DNA of 64,000 bases. Source: Colletes latitarsis. Lineage: Eukaryota > Arthropoda > Insecta > Hymenoptera > Colletidae. The notes under the pieces are model-generated. The model ran no database searches and was not told the origin of the DNA. It saw only the letters and a list, made by a program, of their open reading frames with translations. The stretch is taken from the NCBI RefSeq assembly GCF_051014445.1, contig NW_027488370.1, positions 9,920,001-9,984,000 on the forward strand. The letters run 5' to 3'. Shown here one piece after another: positions 12,536 through 25,700 of this stretch (the first letter of the stretch is position 1; every line of letters begins with the position of its first letter). Made by a program: the position numbers and the translations under genes.

Positions 12536-13129
12536 CTGATTCTGGATTGTATCACGTAGTAATGTGGCACCACGCTGAAACAGTCGATTAAACCTGGTTT
12601 CGATCAATATTTTAGAGGATAACGCAAGTTAAGTCTGGGATAGGTCTGGGATTTGACCTCATCAGACTCATACTTTCGCGTTTTTCACATACTTGTTGAA
12701 CAGATCCTGGGCTTTTTCTGGATTGCATCACGTATTAATGTAGTACCACACTGAAACAGTCAATGAAACCTGGTTTCCATCAATATTCTAGAGGACAACG
12801 CATGTTAGGTCTAGGTTAGGCCTGGGATTTGCCCTCATCAGAGTCATACTGTGGCAGTTTTAACATACTTGTTGAACGGATCCTGGGTTTTCTCTGGTTT
12901 GGTTCACGTAGTATTGTGGTACCACACTGAAACATTCAATTAAACCTTTTCTTCATAAATATTTTAGAGGATAACGCATGTTAGGTTTGGGTTAGGTCTG
13001 AGGTTTGGCCCTCATCAGGCTCATACTTTCGCATATTTCTCATACTTCATGGCTAGATCCTGGGCAGTTTCTGGATTGTATCAGGTAGTAAAGTGGTACC
13101 ACACTGAAACATTCAATGCAACCTGGTCT
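12536..13129 (+). repeat. junction zone with hybrid monomers
   Basis: About 3.4 monomers. Two successive units, with GATCC sites near 12527 and 12703, have a class B left flank (TTGAACAGATCC) joined to class A right halves (GGGCTGATTC with GTATCAC; GGGCTTTTTC with GCATCAC). Such hybrids are rare elsewhere. The zone separates the 11-mer pair from the third copy of the 5.4-7.4 kb block. Confidence 0.75.
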
Positions 13130-15147
13130 GGATAAATATTTTAGAGGATAACGCATGTTAGGTTTGGGTTAGGTCTAGGATTTGCCCTCATCAGGCTCAT
13201 ACTTTCGCATATTTCTCATACTTCATGGCTAGATCCTGGGCTGTTTCTGGATTGTATCACGTAGTAATGTGGCACCAAGCTGAAACAGTCGATTAAACCT
13301 GGTTTCGATCAATATTTTATAGGATAACGCAAGTTAAGTCTGGGATAGGTCTGGGATTTGACCTCATCAGACTCATACTTTCGCGTTTTTCACATACTTG
13401 TTGAACAGATCCTGGGTTTTTTCTGGTTTGGATCACGTAGTAGTGTGGTACCACGCTGAAACAGTCCATTAAACCTGGTTTGGATCAATATTTTAGAGGA
13501 TAACTCATGTTAGGTCTAGGTTAGGCCTGGGATTTTCACTCATCAGACTCATACTTTCGCATTCTTCGCATACTTGTTGAACGGATCCTGGGTTATTTCT
13601 GGTTTGGGTCACGCAGTAATGTGGGACCACACTGAAACAGTCAATTAAACCAGGTTTCGATCAATATTTTAGAGAATAATTCATGTTAGGTCTAGGTTAG
13701 GTCTGGGATTTGCTCCCATCAGGCTCATACTTTCGCATATTTCTCATACTTCATGGCTAGATCCTGGGCTATTTCTGGATTGGATCACGTAGTAATGTGG
13801 CACCACGCTGAAACAGTCGATTAAACCTGGTTTCGATCAATATTTTAGAGGATAACGCAAGTTAAGTCTGGGATAGGTCTGGGATTTGACCTCATCAGAC
13901 TCATACTTTCGCGTTTTTCACATACTTGTTGAACAGATCCTGGGTTTTTTCTGGTTTGGATGACGTAGTAATGTGGGACCACACTGAAACAGTCAAGTAA
14001 ACCTGGTTTCGATCAATATTTTAGAGAATAATTCATGTTAGGTCTAAGTTAGGTCTGGGATTTTCTCTCATCAGGCTCATTCTTTCGCATATTTCTCATA
14101 CATGTTGAACAGATCCTGGGTTTTTTCTGGTTTGGATCACGTATTAATGTGGGAGGACACTGAAACAATCAATTAAACCTGATCTTTATAAATATTTTAG
14201 AGGATAATGCATGTTAGGTCTGGGTTAGGTCTAGGATTTGCCCTCATCAGGCTCATACTTTCGCATATTTCTCACACTTCATGGCTAGATCCTGGGCTGT
14301 TTCTGGATTGGATCACGTAGTAATGTGGTACCACGCTGAAACAGTCAATTAAACCTGGTTTCGATCAATATTTTAGAGGATAAAGCAAGTTAGGTCTGGG
14401 ATAGGTCTAGGATTTGCCCTCATCAGGCTCTTACTTTCGCATATTTCTCATACTTCATGGCTAGATCCTGGGATATTTCTGGATTGGATCACGTAGTAAA
14501 GTGGTACCACACTGAAACATTCAATGAAACCTGGTCTGGATAAATATTTCAGAGGATAACGCATCGTATGTCTGGGTTAGGTCTAAAACTTGCCCTCATC
14601 AGGCTCACAGTTTAGCGTTTTTCACATACTTGTTGAACAGATCCTGGGCTTTTTCTGGTTTGCATCACGAAGTAGTGTGGTACCTCACTGAAACAGTCCA
14701 TTAAACCTGGTTTCGCTCAATATTTTAGAGGATAACGCATGTTAGGTCTAGGTTAGTTCTGGGATTAGCTCTCATCATGCTCATTCTTTCGCATATTTCT
14801 CATACTTCATGGCTAGATCCTGGGCTATTTCTGGATTGGATCACGTAGTAATGTGGCACCACGCTGAAGCAGTCGATTAAACCTGGTTTCGATCAATATT
14901 TTAGAGGATAACGCAAGTTAAGTCTGGGATAGGTCTGGGATTTGACCTCATCAGACTCATACTTTCGCGTTTTTCACATACTTGTTGAACAGATCCTGGG
15001 TTTTTTCTGGATTGCATCACGTAGTAATGTAGTACCACACTGAAACAGTCAATGAAACCTGGTTTCCATCAATATTTTAGAGGACAACGCATGTTAGGTC
15101 TAGGTTAGGCCTGGGATTTTCACTCATCAGACTCATACTTTCGCATT
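13130..15147 (+). repeat. HOR block, copy of 5382-7399
   Basis: About 11.5 monomers matching 5382-7399 at a constant +7,748 bp (44 x 176 plus 4). Within it, 13949-15147 is the third copy of the 1.8-3.0 kb segment. Diagnostic shared variants include GGCACCAAGCTG, CATACATGTTGAAC and TACCTCACTGAAAC. Private changes such as GGGAGGACACTG (about 14151) show some divergence since copying. The match stops near 15147 at CATTATTCAC. Confidence 0.85.
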
Positions 15148-15639
15148 ATTCACATACTTGTTGAACGGATCCTAGGTTTTTTCTGGTTTGGATCACGTAG
15201 TAATGTGGTACCACACTGAGACAGTCAATGAAACCTGGTTTCCATCAATATTTTAGAGGACAACGCAAGTTAGGTCTAGGTAAGGCCTGAGATTTTCACT
15301 GATCGGACACATACTTTCGCATTTTTCCCATACTTGTTCAACGGATCCTGGGTTTTTTCTGGTTTGGATCACGTAGTAATGTGGTACCACACTGAAACGG
15401 TCAATTAAACCTGGTTTCGATCAATATTTTAGAGGATAACGCAAGTTAGGTCTGGAATAGGTCTGGGATTTGCCCTCATCAGGCTCATACTTTCGCGTTT
15501 TTCACATACTTGTTGAACAGATCCTGGGTTTTTTCTGGTTTGGGTCACGTAGTAGTGTGATACCACACTGAAACAGTCGATTAAACCTGGTTTCCATCAA
15601 TATTTTAGAGGACAACGCATGTTAGGTCTAGGTTAGCCC
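15148..15639 (+). repeat. satellite monomers before the class C cluster
   Basis: About 2.8 monomers of class B type with AATGAAACC and AAACGGTCAATT variants. They lead into the region where AAACGGTC and class C units become frequent. Satellite only. Confidence 0.7.
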
Positions 15640-17757
15640 TGGGAATTACACTCATCAGACTCATACTTTCGCATTCTTCACATACTTGTTGAACTGATCC
15701 TGGGTTTTTTCTGGTTTGGATCACGTAGTAATGTGGTACCACACTGAAACAGTCGATTAAACCTGGTTTCGATCAATATTATAGAGGATAACGAATGTTA
15801 GGTCTATGTTAGCCCTGGGATTCTCACTCATCAGACTCATACTTTCGCATTCTTCACATACTTGTTGAACTGATCCTGGGTTTTTTCTGGTTTGGATCAG
15901 GTAGTAATGTGGTACCACACTGAAACTGTCAATTAAACCTGGTTTCGATCAATATTTTAGAGGAAAACGCAAGTTAGGTCTGGGATAGGTCTGGGATTTG
16001 ACCTCATCAGACTCATACTTTCGCACACTTCACATACTCGTTGAACAGATCCTGGGTTATTTTCTGGTTTAGATCACATAGTAATGTGGTACCACACTGA
16101 AACAGTCGATTAAACCAGGTTTCGATCAATATTTTAGAGAAGAACGCATGTTAGGTCTAGGTTAGGCCTGGGATTTTCACTCATCAGACTCATACTTTCG
16201 CATTCTTCACATATTTGCTGAACGGATCCTGGTTTTTTTCTGGTTTGGACCACGCAGTAATGTGGTACCACACTGAAACGGTCAATTAAACCTGGTTTCG
16301 ATCAATATTTTAGAGGATAACGCAAGTTAGGTCTGGGATAGGTCTGGGATTTGCCCTCATCAGGCTCATACCTTCGCATTCTTCACATACTTGTTGAACT
16401 GATCCTGGTTTTTTTCTGGTTTGGATCACGTAGTAATGTGGTACCACACTGAAACGGTCAATTAAACCTGGTTTCGATCAATATTTTAGAGGATAACGCA
16501 AGTTAGGTCTGGGATAGGTCTCAGATTTGACCTCATCAGACTCATAGTTTCGCACACTTCACATACTCGTTGAACAGATCCTGGGTTATTTTCTGGTTTG
16601 GATCACATAGTAATGTGGTACCACACTGAAACAGTCGATTAAACCAGGTTTCGATCAATATTTTAGAGGGGAACGCATGTTAGGTCTAGGTTAGGCCTGG
16701 GAATTACACTCATCAGACTCATACTTTCGCATTCTTCACATACTTGTTGAACTGATCCTGGGTTTTTTCTGGTTTGGATCACGTAGTAAAGTGGTACCAC
16801 ACTGAAACAGTCGATTAAACCTGGTTTCGATCAATATTTTAGAGGATAACGAATGTTAGGTCTATGTTAGCCCTGGGATTCTCACTCATCAGACTCATAC
16901 TTTCGCATTCTTCACATACTTGTTGGACTGATCCTGGGTTTTTTCTGGTTTGGATCAGGTAGTAATGTGGTACCACACTGAAACTGTCAATTAAACCTGG
17001 TTTCGATCAATATTTTAGAGGAAAACGCAAGTTAGGTCTGGGATAGGTCTGGGATTTGACCTCATCAGACTCATACTTTCGCACACTTCACATACTCGTT
17101 GAACAGATCCTGGGTTATTTTCTGGTTTAGATCACATAGTAATGTGGTACCACACTGAAACAGTCGATTAAACCAGGTTTCGATCAATATTTTAGAGAAG
17201 AACGCATGTTAGGTCTAGGTTAGGCCTGGGATTTTCACTCATCAGACTCATACTTTCGCATTCTTCACATATTTGCTGAACGGATCCTGGTTTTTTTCTG
17301 GTTTGGACCACGCAGTAATGTGGTACCACACTGAAACGGTCAATTAAACCTGGTTTCGATCAATATTTTAGAGGATAACGCAAGTTAGGTCTGGGATAGG
17401 TCTGGGATTTGCCCTCATCAGGCTCATACCTTCGCATTCTTCACATACTTGTTGAACTGATCCTGGTTTTTTTCTGGTTTGGATCACGTAGTAATGTGGT
17501 ACCACACTGAAACGGTCAATTAAACCTGGTTTCGATCAATATTTTAGAGGATAACGCAAGTTAGGTCTGGGATAGGTCTCAGATTTGACCTCATCAGACT
17601 CATAGTTTCGCACACTTCACATACTCGTTGAACAGATCCTGGGTTATTTTCTGGTTTGGATCACATAGTAATGTGGTACCACACTGAAACAGTCGATTAA
17701 ACCAGGTTTCGATCAATATTTTAGAGGGGAACGCATGTTAGGTCTAGGTTAGGCCTG
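15640..17757 (+). repeat. 6-mer HOR (1,058 bp), two tandem copies
   Basis: Copies span about 15640-16697 and 16698-17757. The offset 1,058 equals 6 x 176 plus 2, and the two extra bases are explained by two class C monomers per unit, each 177 bp because the T-run reads GGGTTATTTTC. Markers are GGGAATTACACTC, AACGAATGTTAGGTC with TATGTTAGCCC, and TTTGCTGAACGG. Copy 2 has private changes (GTAGTAAAGTGG, TTGGACTG) that recur in the copy at 18109 onward, so the second and third copies are closer to each other. Confidence 0.87.
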
Positions 17758-19418
17758 GGATTTTCACTCATCAGACTCATACTTTCGCATTCTTCACATT
17801 CTTGTTGGACGGATCCTGGGTTTTTTCTGGTTTGGATCACGTAGTAATGTCGGACCACACTGAAACAGTCAATTAAACCTGGTTTCGATCAATATCTTAG
17901 AGAATAATTCATGTTAGGTCTAGGTTAGATCTGGGATTTGCTCTCATCAGGCTCATTCTTTCGCATATTTCTCATACTTGATGGCTAGATCCTGGGCTTT
18001 TTCTGGTTTGGATCACATAGTAATGTGGTACCACACTGAAACAGTCGATTAAACCAGGTTTCGATCAATATTTTAGAGGGGAACGCATGTTAGGTCTAGG
18101 TTAGGCCTGGGAATTACACTCATCAGACTCATACTTTCGCATTCTTCACATACTTGTTGAACTGATCCTGGGTTTTTTCTGGTTTGGATCACGTAGTAAA
18201 GTGGTACCACACTGAAACAGTCGATTAAACCTGGTTTCGATCAATATTTTAGAGGATAACGAATGTTAGGTCTATGTTAGCCCTGGGATTCTCACTCATC
18301 AGACTCATACTTTCGCATTCTTCACATACTTGTTGGACTGATCCTGGGTTTTTTCTGGTTTGGATCAGGTAGTAATGTGGTACCACACTGAAACTGTCAA
18401 TTAAACCTGGTTTCGATCAATATTTTAGAGGAAAACGCAAGTTAGGTCTGGGATAGGTCTGGGATTTGACCTCATCAGACTCATACTTTCGCACACTTCA
18501 CATACTCGTTGAACAGATCCTGGGTTATTTTCTGGTTTAGATCACATAGTAATGTGGTACCACACTGAAACAGTCGATTAAACCAGGTTTCGATCAATAT
18601 TTTAGAGAAGAACGCATGTTAGGTCTAGGTTAGGCCTGGGATTTTCACTCATCAGACTCATACTTTCGCATTCTTCACATATTTGCTGAACGGATCCTGG
18701 TTTTTTTCTGGTTTGGACCACGCAGTAATGTGGTACCACACTGAAACGGTCAATTAAACCTGGTTTCGATCAATATTTTAGAGGATAACGCAAGTTAGGT
18801 CTGGGATAGGTCTGGGATTTGCCCTCATCAGGCTCATACCTTCGCATTCTTCACATACTTGTTGAACTGATCCTGGTTTTTTTCTGGTTTGGATCACGTA
18901 GTAATGTGGTACCACACTGAAACGGTCAATTAAACCTGGTTTCGATCAATATTTTAGAGGATAACGCAAGTTAGGTCTGGGATAGGTCTCAGATTTGACC
19001 TCATCAGACTCATAGTTTCGCACACTTCACATACTCGTTGAACAGATCCTGGGTTATTTTCTGGTTTGGATCACATAGTAATGTGGTACCACACTGAAAC
19101 AGTCGATTAAACCAGGTTTCGATCAATATTTTAGAGGGGAACGCATGTTAGGTCTAGGTTAGGCCTGGGATTTTCACTCATCAGACTCATACTTTCGCAT
19201 TCTTCACATTCTTGTTGGACGGATCCTGGGTTTTTTCTGGTTTGGATCACGTAGTAATGTCGGACCACACTGAAACAGTCAATTAAACCTGGTTTCGATC
19301 AATATCTTAGAGAATAATTCATGTTAGGTCTAGGTTAGATCTGGGATTTGCTCTCATCAGGCTCATTCTTTCGCATATTTCTCATACTTGATGGCTAGAT
19401 CCTGGGCTTTTTCTGGAT
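16599..19418 (+). repeat. 8-mer HOR (1,410 bp), two tandem copies
   Basis: Units about 16599-18008 and 18009-19418 repeat at 1,410 bp (8 x 176 plus 2) and look almost identical. Each equals the 6-mer plus two extra monomers, the TTCTTGTTGGACGG unit and an AATAATTCATG unit followed by a class A flank. The joint near 18005 is a hybrid monomer: class A left half (TGATGGCTAGATCC, GGGCTTTTTC) running into TGGTTTGGATCACATAG of class C. In the second copy the same place continues as normal class A (TGGATTGCATCACG). Confidence 0.87.
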
Positions 19419-20670
19419 TGCATCACGTAGTAATGTAGTACCACACTGAAACAGTCAATGAAACCTGGTTTCGAACAATATTTTAGAGGACAACGCAAGT
19501 TAGGTCTAGGTTAGGCCTGGGATTTTCACTCATCAGACTCATACTTTCGCATTCTTCACATACTTGTTGAACGGAACCTGGGTTTTTTCTGGTTTGGATC
19601 ACGTAGTAATGTGGTACCACACTGAGACAGTCAATGAAACCTGGTTTCCATCAATATTTTAGAGGACAACGCAAGTTAGGTCTAGGTAAGGCCTGAGATT
19701 TTCACTGATCGGACTCATACTTTCGCATTTTTCCCATACTTGTTCAACGGATCCTGGGTTTTTTCTGGTTTGGATCACGAAGTAGTGTGGTACCACACTG
19801 AAACAGTCCATTAAACCTGGTTTCGCTCAATATTTTAGAGGGGAACGCATGTTAGGTCTAGGTTAGGCCTGGGATTTTCACTCATCAGACTCATACTTTC
19901 GCATTCTTCACATTCTTGTTGGACGGATCCTGGGTTTTTTCTGGTTTGGATCACGTAGTAATGTCGGACCACACTGAAACAGTCAATTAAACCTGGTTTC
20001 GATCAATATTTTAGAGAATAATTCATGTTAGGTCTAGGTTAGATCTGGGATTTGCTCTCAACAGGCTCATTCTTTCGCATATTTCTCATACTCCATGGCT
20101 AGATCCTGGGCTGTTTCTGGATTGTATCACGTAGTAATGTGGTACCACGCTGAAACAGTCAATTAAACCTGGTTTCGATCAATATTTTAGAGGATAACGC
20201 AAGTTAGGTCTGGGATAGGTCTAGGATTTGCCCTCATCAGGCTCTTACTTTCGCATATTTCTCATACTTCATGGCTAGATCCTGGGCTATTTCTGGATTG
20301 GATCACGTAGTAAAGTGGTACCACACTGAAACATTCAATTAAACCTGGTCTGGATAAATATTTTAGAGGATAACGCATCTTAGGTCTGGGTTAGGTCTAC
20401 GATTTGCCCTCATCAGGCTCACAGTTTAGCGTTTTTCACATACCTGTTGAACAGATCCTGGGTTTTTTCTGGTTTGGATCAGGAAGTAATGTGGTACCAC
20501 ACTGAAACACTCCATTAAACCTGGTTTCGCTCAATATTTTAGAGAATAATTCATGTTAGGTCTAGGTTAGGTCTGGGATTTGCTCTCATCAGGCTCATTC
20601 TTTCGCATATTTCTCATACTTGATGGCTAGATCCTGGGCTTTTTCTGGGTTGCATCACGTAGTAATGAAG
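19419..20670 (+). repeat. mixed monomers with a 4-monomer duplication
   Basis: The stretch from 19845 to about 20090 repeats 19141 to about 19386 at an offset of 704 bp (4 x 176), shown by GGGGAACGCATG and TTCTTGTTGGACGG. The rest is a mix of A and B monomers. No unique sequence seen. Confidence 0.7.
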
Positions 20671-21568
20671 TACAACACTGAAACAGTCAATTAAACCTGG
20701 TTTCGATCAATATTTTAGAGAATAATTCATGTTAGGTCTAGGTTAGGTCTGGGATTTGCTCTCATCAGGCTCATTCTTTCGCATATTTTTCACACATGTA
20801 GAACAGATCCTGGGTTTTTTCTGGTTTTGATCACGTAGTAATGAGGTACCACAATGAAACATTCAATTAAAGCTGGTCTTGATAAAAATTTTACAGAATA
20901 ACGCCTGTTAGGTCTGGGTTAGGTCTAGGATTTGCCCTCATCAGGCTCATACTTTCGCATATTTCTCATACTTCATGGCTAGATCCTGGGCTATTTCTGG
21001 ACTGGATCACGTAGTAATGTGGTACCACACTGAAACAGTCAATTAAACCTGGTTTCGATCAATATTTTAGAGAATAATTCATGTTAGGTCTAGGTTAGGT
21101 CTGGGATTTGCTCTCATCAGGCTCATTCTTTCGCATATTTCTCATACTTGATGGCTAGATCCTGGGCTTTTTCTGGATTGCATCACGTAGTAATGAAGTA
21201 CAACACTGAAACAGTCAATTAAACCTGGTTTCGATCAATACTTTAGAGAATAATTCATGTTAGGTCTAGGTTAGGTCTGGGATTTGCTCTCATCAGGCTC
21301 ATTCTTTCGCATATTTTTCATACATGTAGAACAGATCCTGGGTTTTTTCTGTTTTGGATCACGTAGTAATGAAGTACAACACTGAAACAGTCAATTAAAC
21401 CTGGTTTCCATCAATATTTTACAGAATAACGCATGTTAGGTCTGGGTTAGGTCTAGGATTTGCCCTCATTAGGCTCATACTTTCGCATATTTCTCATACT
21501 TCATGGCTAGATCCTGGGCTTTTTCTGGATTGCATCACGTAGTAATGAAGTACCACGCTGAAACAGTC
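20671..21568 (+). repeat. dispersed ~0.9-kb HOR segment, copy 1
   Basis: Recurs at 33351-34248, offset 12,680 bp (72 x 176 plus 8), with shared rare variants: CATGTAGAACAGATCC, TGGTTTTGATC, GAGGTACCACAATG, AAAATTTTACAG, TTCTGGACTGG and TCATTAGGCTC. Related monomers in a different order occur at about 29.4-30.4 kb. Similar segments far apart in one array imply exchange over more than 12 kb. Confidence 0.8.
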
Positions 21569-24500
21569 AATTAAACCTGGTTTCGATCAATATTTTAGAG
21601 GATAACGCAAGTTAGGTCTGGGATAGGTCTGGGATTTGCCCTCATCAGGCTCATACTTTCGCATTCTTCACATACTTGTTGAACTGATCCTGGGTTTTTT
21701 CTGGATTGCATCACGTAGTAAAGTGGTACCACACTGAAACATTCAATGAAACCTGGTCTGGATAAATATTTTAGAGGTTAACGCATCATAGGTCTGGGTT
21801 AGGTCTACGATTTGCCCTCATCAGGCTCACAGTTTAGCGTTGTTCACATACTTGTTGAACAGATCCTGGGTTTTTTCTGGTTTGGATCACGTAGTAATGT
21901 GGTACCACACAGAAACGGTCAATTAAACCTGGTTTCGATCAATATTTTAGAGGAAAACGCAAGTTAGGTCTGGGATACGTCTGGGATTTGACCTCATCAG
22001 ACTCATACTTTCGCACACTTCACATACTCGTTGAACAGATCCTGGGTTATTTTCTGGTTTGGATCACATAGTAATGTGGTACCACACTGAAACAGTCGAT
22101 TAAACCAGGTTTCGATCAATATTTTAGAGGAGAACGCATGTTAGGTCTAGGTTAGGCCTGGGATTTTCACTCATCAGACTCATACTTTCGCATTCTTCAC
22201 ATTCTTGTTGAGCGGATCCTGGGTTTTTTCTGGTTTGGATCACGTAGTAATGTGGTACCACACTGAAACGGTCAATTAAACCTGGTTTCGATCAATATTT
22301 TAGAGAATAATTCATGTTAGGTCAAAGTTAGGTCTGTGATTTGACCTCATCAGACTCATACTTTCGCACACTTCACATACTCGTTGAACTGATCCTGGGA
22401 TTTTTCTGGTTTAGATCAGGTAGTAATGTGGTACCACACTGAAACGGGCAATTAAACCTGGTTTCGATCAATATTTTAGAGGAAAACGCATCTTAGGTCT
22501 GGGTTAGGTCTACGATTTGCCCTCATCAGGCTCACAGTTTAGCGTTTTTCACATACTTGTTGAACAGATCCTGGGTTTTTTCTGGTTTGGATCACGTAGT
22601 AATGTGGTACCACACTGAAACGGTCAATTAAACCTGGTTTCGATCAATATTTTAGAGGAAAACGCAAGTTAGGTCTGGGATAGGTCTGGGATTTGACCTC
22701 ATCAGACTCATACTTTCGCACACTTCACATACTCGTTGAACAGATCCTGGGTTATTTTCTGGTTTGGATCACATAGTAATGTGGTACCACACTGAAACAG
22801 TCGATTAAACCAGGTTTCGATCAATATTTTAGAGGAGAACGCATGTTAGGTCTAGGTTAGGCCTGGGATTTTCACTCATCAGACTCATACTTTCGCATTC
22901 TTCACATTCTTGTTGAACGGATCCTGGGTTTTTTCTGGTTTGGATCACGTAGTAATGTGGGACCACACTGAAACAGTCAATTAAAACTGGTTTCGATCAA
23001 TATTTTAGAGAATAACGCAAGTTAGGTCTGGGATAGGTCGGGGATTTGACCTCATCAGGCTCATACTTTCGCATTCTTCACATACTTGTTGAACTGATCC
23101 TGGGTTTTTTCTGGATTGCATCACGTAGTAAAGTGGTACCACACTGAAACATTCAATGAAACCTGGTCTGGATAAATATTTTAGAGGTTAACGCATCTTA
23201 GGTCTGGATTAGGTCTACGATTTGCCCTCATCAGGCTCACAGTTTAGCGTTTTTCACATACTTGTTGAACAGATCCTGGGTTTTTTCTGGTTTGGATCAG
23301 GTAGTAATGTGGTACCACACTGAAACGGTCAATTAAACCTGGTTTCGATCAATATTTTAGAGGATAACGCAAGTTAGGTCTGGGATAGGTCTGGGATTTG
23401 CCCTCATCAGGCTCATACTTTCGCATTCTTCACATACTTGTTGAACTGATCCTGGGTTTTTTCTGGTTTGGATCAGGTAGTAATGTGGTACCACACTGAA
23501 ACGGTCAATTAAACCTGGTTTCGATCAATATTTTAGAGGAAAACGCAAGTTAGGTCTGGGATAGTTCTGGGATTTGACCTCATCAGACTCATACTTTCGC
23601 ACACTTCACATACTCGTTGAACAGATCCTGGGTTATTTTCTGGTTTGGATCACATAGTAATGTGGTACCACACTGAAACAGTCGATTAAACCAGGTTTCG
23701 ATCAATATTTTAGAGGAGAACGCATGTTAGGTCTAGGTTAGGCCTGGGATTTTCACTCATCAGACTCATACTTTCGCATTCTTCACATTCTTGTTGAACG
23801 GATCCTGGGTTTTTTCTGGTTTGGATCACGTAGTAATGTGGGACCACACTGAAACAGTCAATTAAACCTGGTTTCGATCAATATTTTAGAGGATAACGCA
23901 AGTTAGGTCTGGGATAGGTCTAGGATTTGCCCTCATCAGGCTCTTACTTTCCAATATTTCTCATACTTCATGGCTAGATCCTGGGCTATTTCTGGATTGG
24001 ATCACGTAGTAAAGTGGTACCACACTGAAACATTCAATTAAACCTGGTCTGGATAAATATTTTAGAGGATAACGCAAGTTAGGTCTGGGATAGGTCTAGG
24101 ATTTGCCCTCATCAGGCTCTTACTTTCCAATATTTCTCATACTTCATGGCTAGATCCTGGGCTATTTCTGGATTGGATCACGTAGTAAAGTGGTACCACA
24201 CTGAAACATTCAATTAAACCTGGTCTGGATAAATATTTTAGAGGATAACGCATCTTAGGTCTGGGTTAGGTCTAAGATTTGCCCTCATCAGGCTCACAGT
24301 TTCGCATTCTTCACATACTTGTTGAACTGATCCTGGGTTTTTTCTAGTTTGGATCACGTAGTAATGTGGTTCCACACTGAAACAGTCAATGAAACCTGGT
24401 GTCCATCAATATTTTAGAGGACAACGCAAGTTAGGTCTAGGTATGGCCCGAGATTTTCACTGATCGGACTCATACTTTCGCATTTTTCACATACTTGTTG

Positions 24501-25700
24501 AACGGATCCTGGGTTTTTTCTGGTTTGGATCACGTAGTAATGTGGTACCACACTGAAACAGTTGATTAAACCTGGTTTCGATCAATATTTTAGAGGATAA
24601 CGAATGTTAGGTCTATGTTAGCCCTGGGATTCTCACTCATCAGACTCATACTTTCGCACACTTCACATACTCCTTGAACAGATCCTGGGTTATTTTCTGG
24701 TTTGGGTCACGTAGTAGTGTGATAGCTCACTGAAACAGTCGATTAAACCTGGTTTCGATCAATATTTTAGAGGATAACGCATGTTAGGTATAGGTCAGCC
24801 CTGGGAATGACACTCATCAGACTCATACTTTCGCATTCTTCACATACTTGTTGAACTGATCCTGGGTTTTTTCTGGTTTGGATCACGTAGTAATGTGGTA
24901 CCACACTGAAACAGTTGATTAAACCTGGTTTCGATCAATATTTTAGAGGATAACGAATGTTAGGTCTATGTTAGCCCTGGGATTCTCACTCATCAGACTC
25001 ATACTTTCGCACACTTCACATACTCCTTGAACAGATCCTGGGTTATTTTCTGGTTTGGATCACGTAGTAATGTGGTACCGCACTGAAACAGTCGATTAAA
25101 CCTGGTTTCGATCAATATTTTAGAGGATAACGCATGTTAAGTTTAGGTTAGGTCTGGGATTTTCACTCATCAGACTCATACTTTCGCACACTTCACATAC
25201 TCCTTGAACAGATCCTGGGTCATTTTCTGGTTTGGATCACATAGTAATGTGGTACCACACTGAAACAGTCGATTAAACCAGGTTTCGATCAATATTTTAG
25301 ATGATAACGCATGTTAAGTCTAGGTTAGGTCTGGGATTTTCACTCATCTGACTCATACTTTCGCAGTCTTCACATACCTGTTGAACGGATCCTGGGTTTT
25401 TTCTGGTTTGGATCACGTAGTAATGTGGTACCGCACTGAAACAGTCGATTAAACCTGGTTTCGATCAATATTTTAGAGGATAACGCAAGTTAAGTCTGGG
25501 ATTGGTCTGGGATTTGACCTCATCAGACCCATACTTTCGCATTCTTCACATACTTGTTGAACGGATCCTGGGTTTTTTTCTGGTTTGGATCACGTAGTAA
25601 AGTGGGACCGCACTGAAACAGTCAATTAAACCTGGATTCGATCAATATTTTAGAGAATAATTCATGTTAGGTCTAGGTCATGTCTGGGATTTGCTCTCAT
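21569..25700 (+). repeat. class C-rich satellite region with short local duplications
   Basis: About 23 monomers. Class C units (CACACTTCACATACTCGTTGAAC, GGGTTATTTTC, GATCACATAG) recur at roughly 22.0, 22.7 and 23.6 kb, 705 and 881 bp apart (4- and 5-monomer steps plus 1). A 2-monomer step of 353 bp is seen between 24561 and 24914 (GTTGATTAAACC with AACGAATG). A one-monomer duplication sits at 23893-24244. No unique sequence. Confidence 0.75.
23893..24244 (+). repeat. adjacent duplicate monomers (2 x 176 bp)
   Basis: Units 23893-24068 and 24069-24244 are the same, both carrying CTTTCCAATATTTC where other monomers have CTTTCGCATATTTC. I saw this private change nowhere else in the window. The simplest reading is a recent one-monomer tandem duplication. 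Confidence 0.85.
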
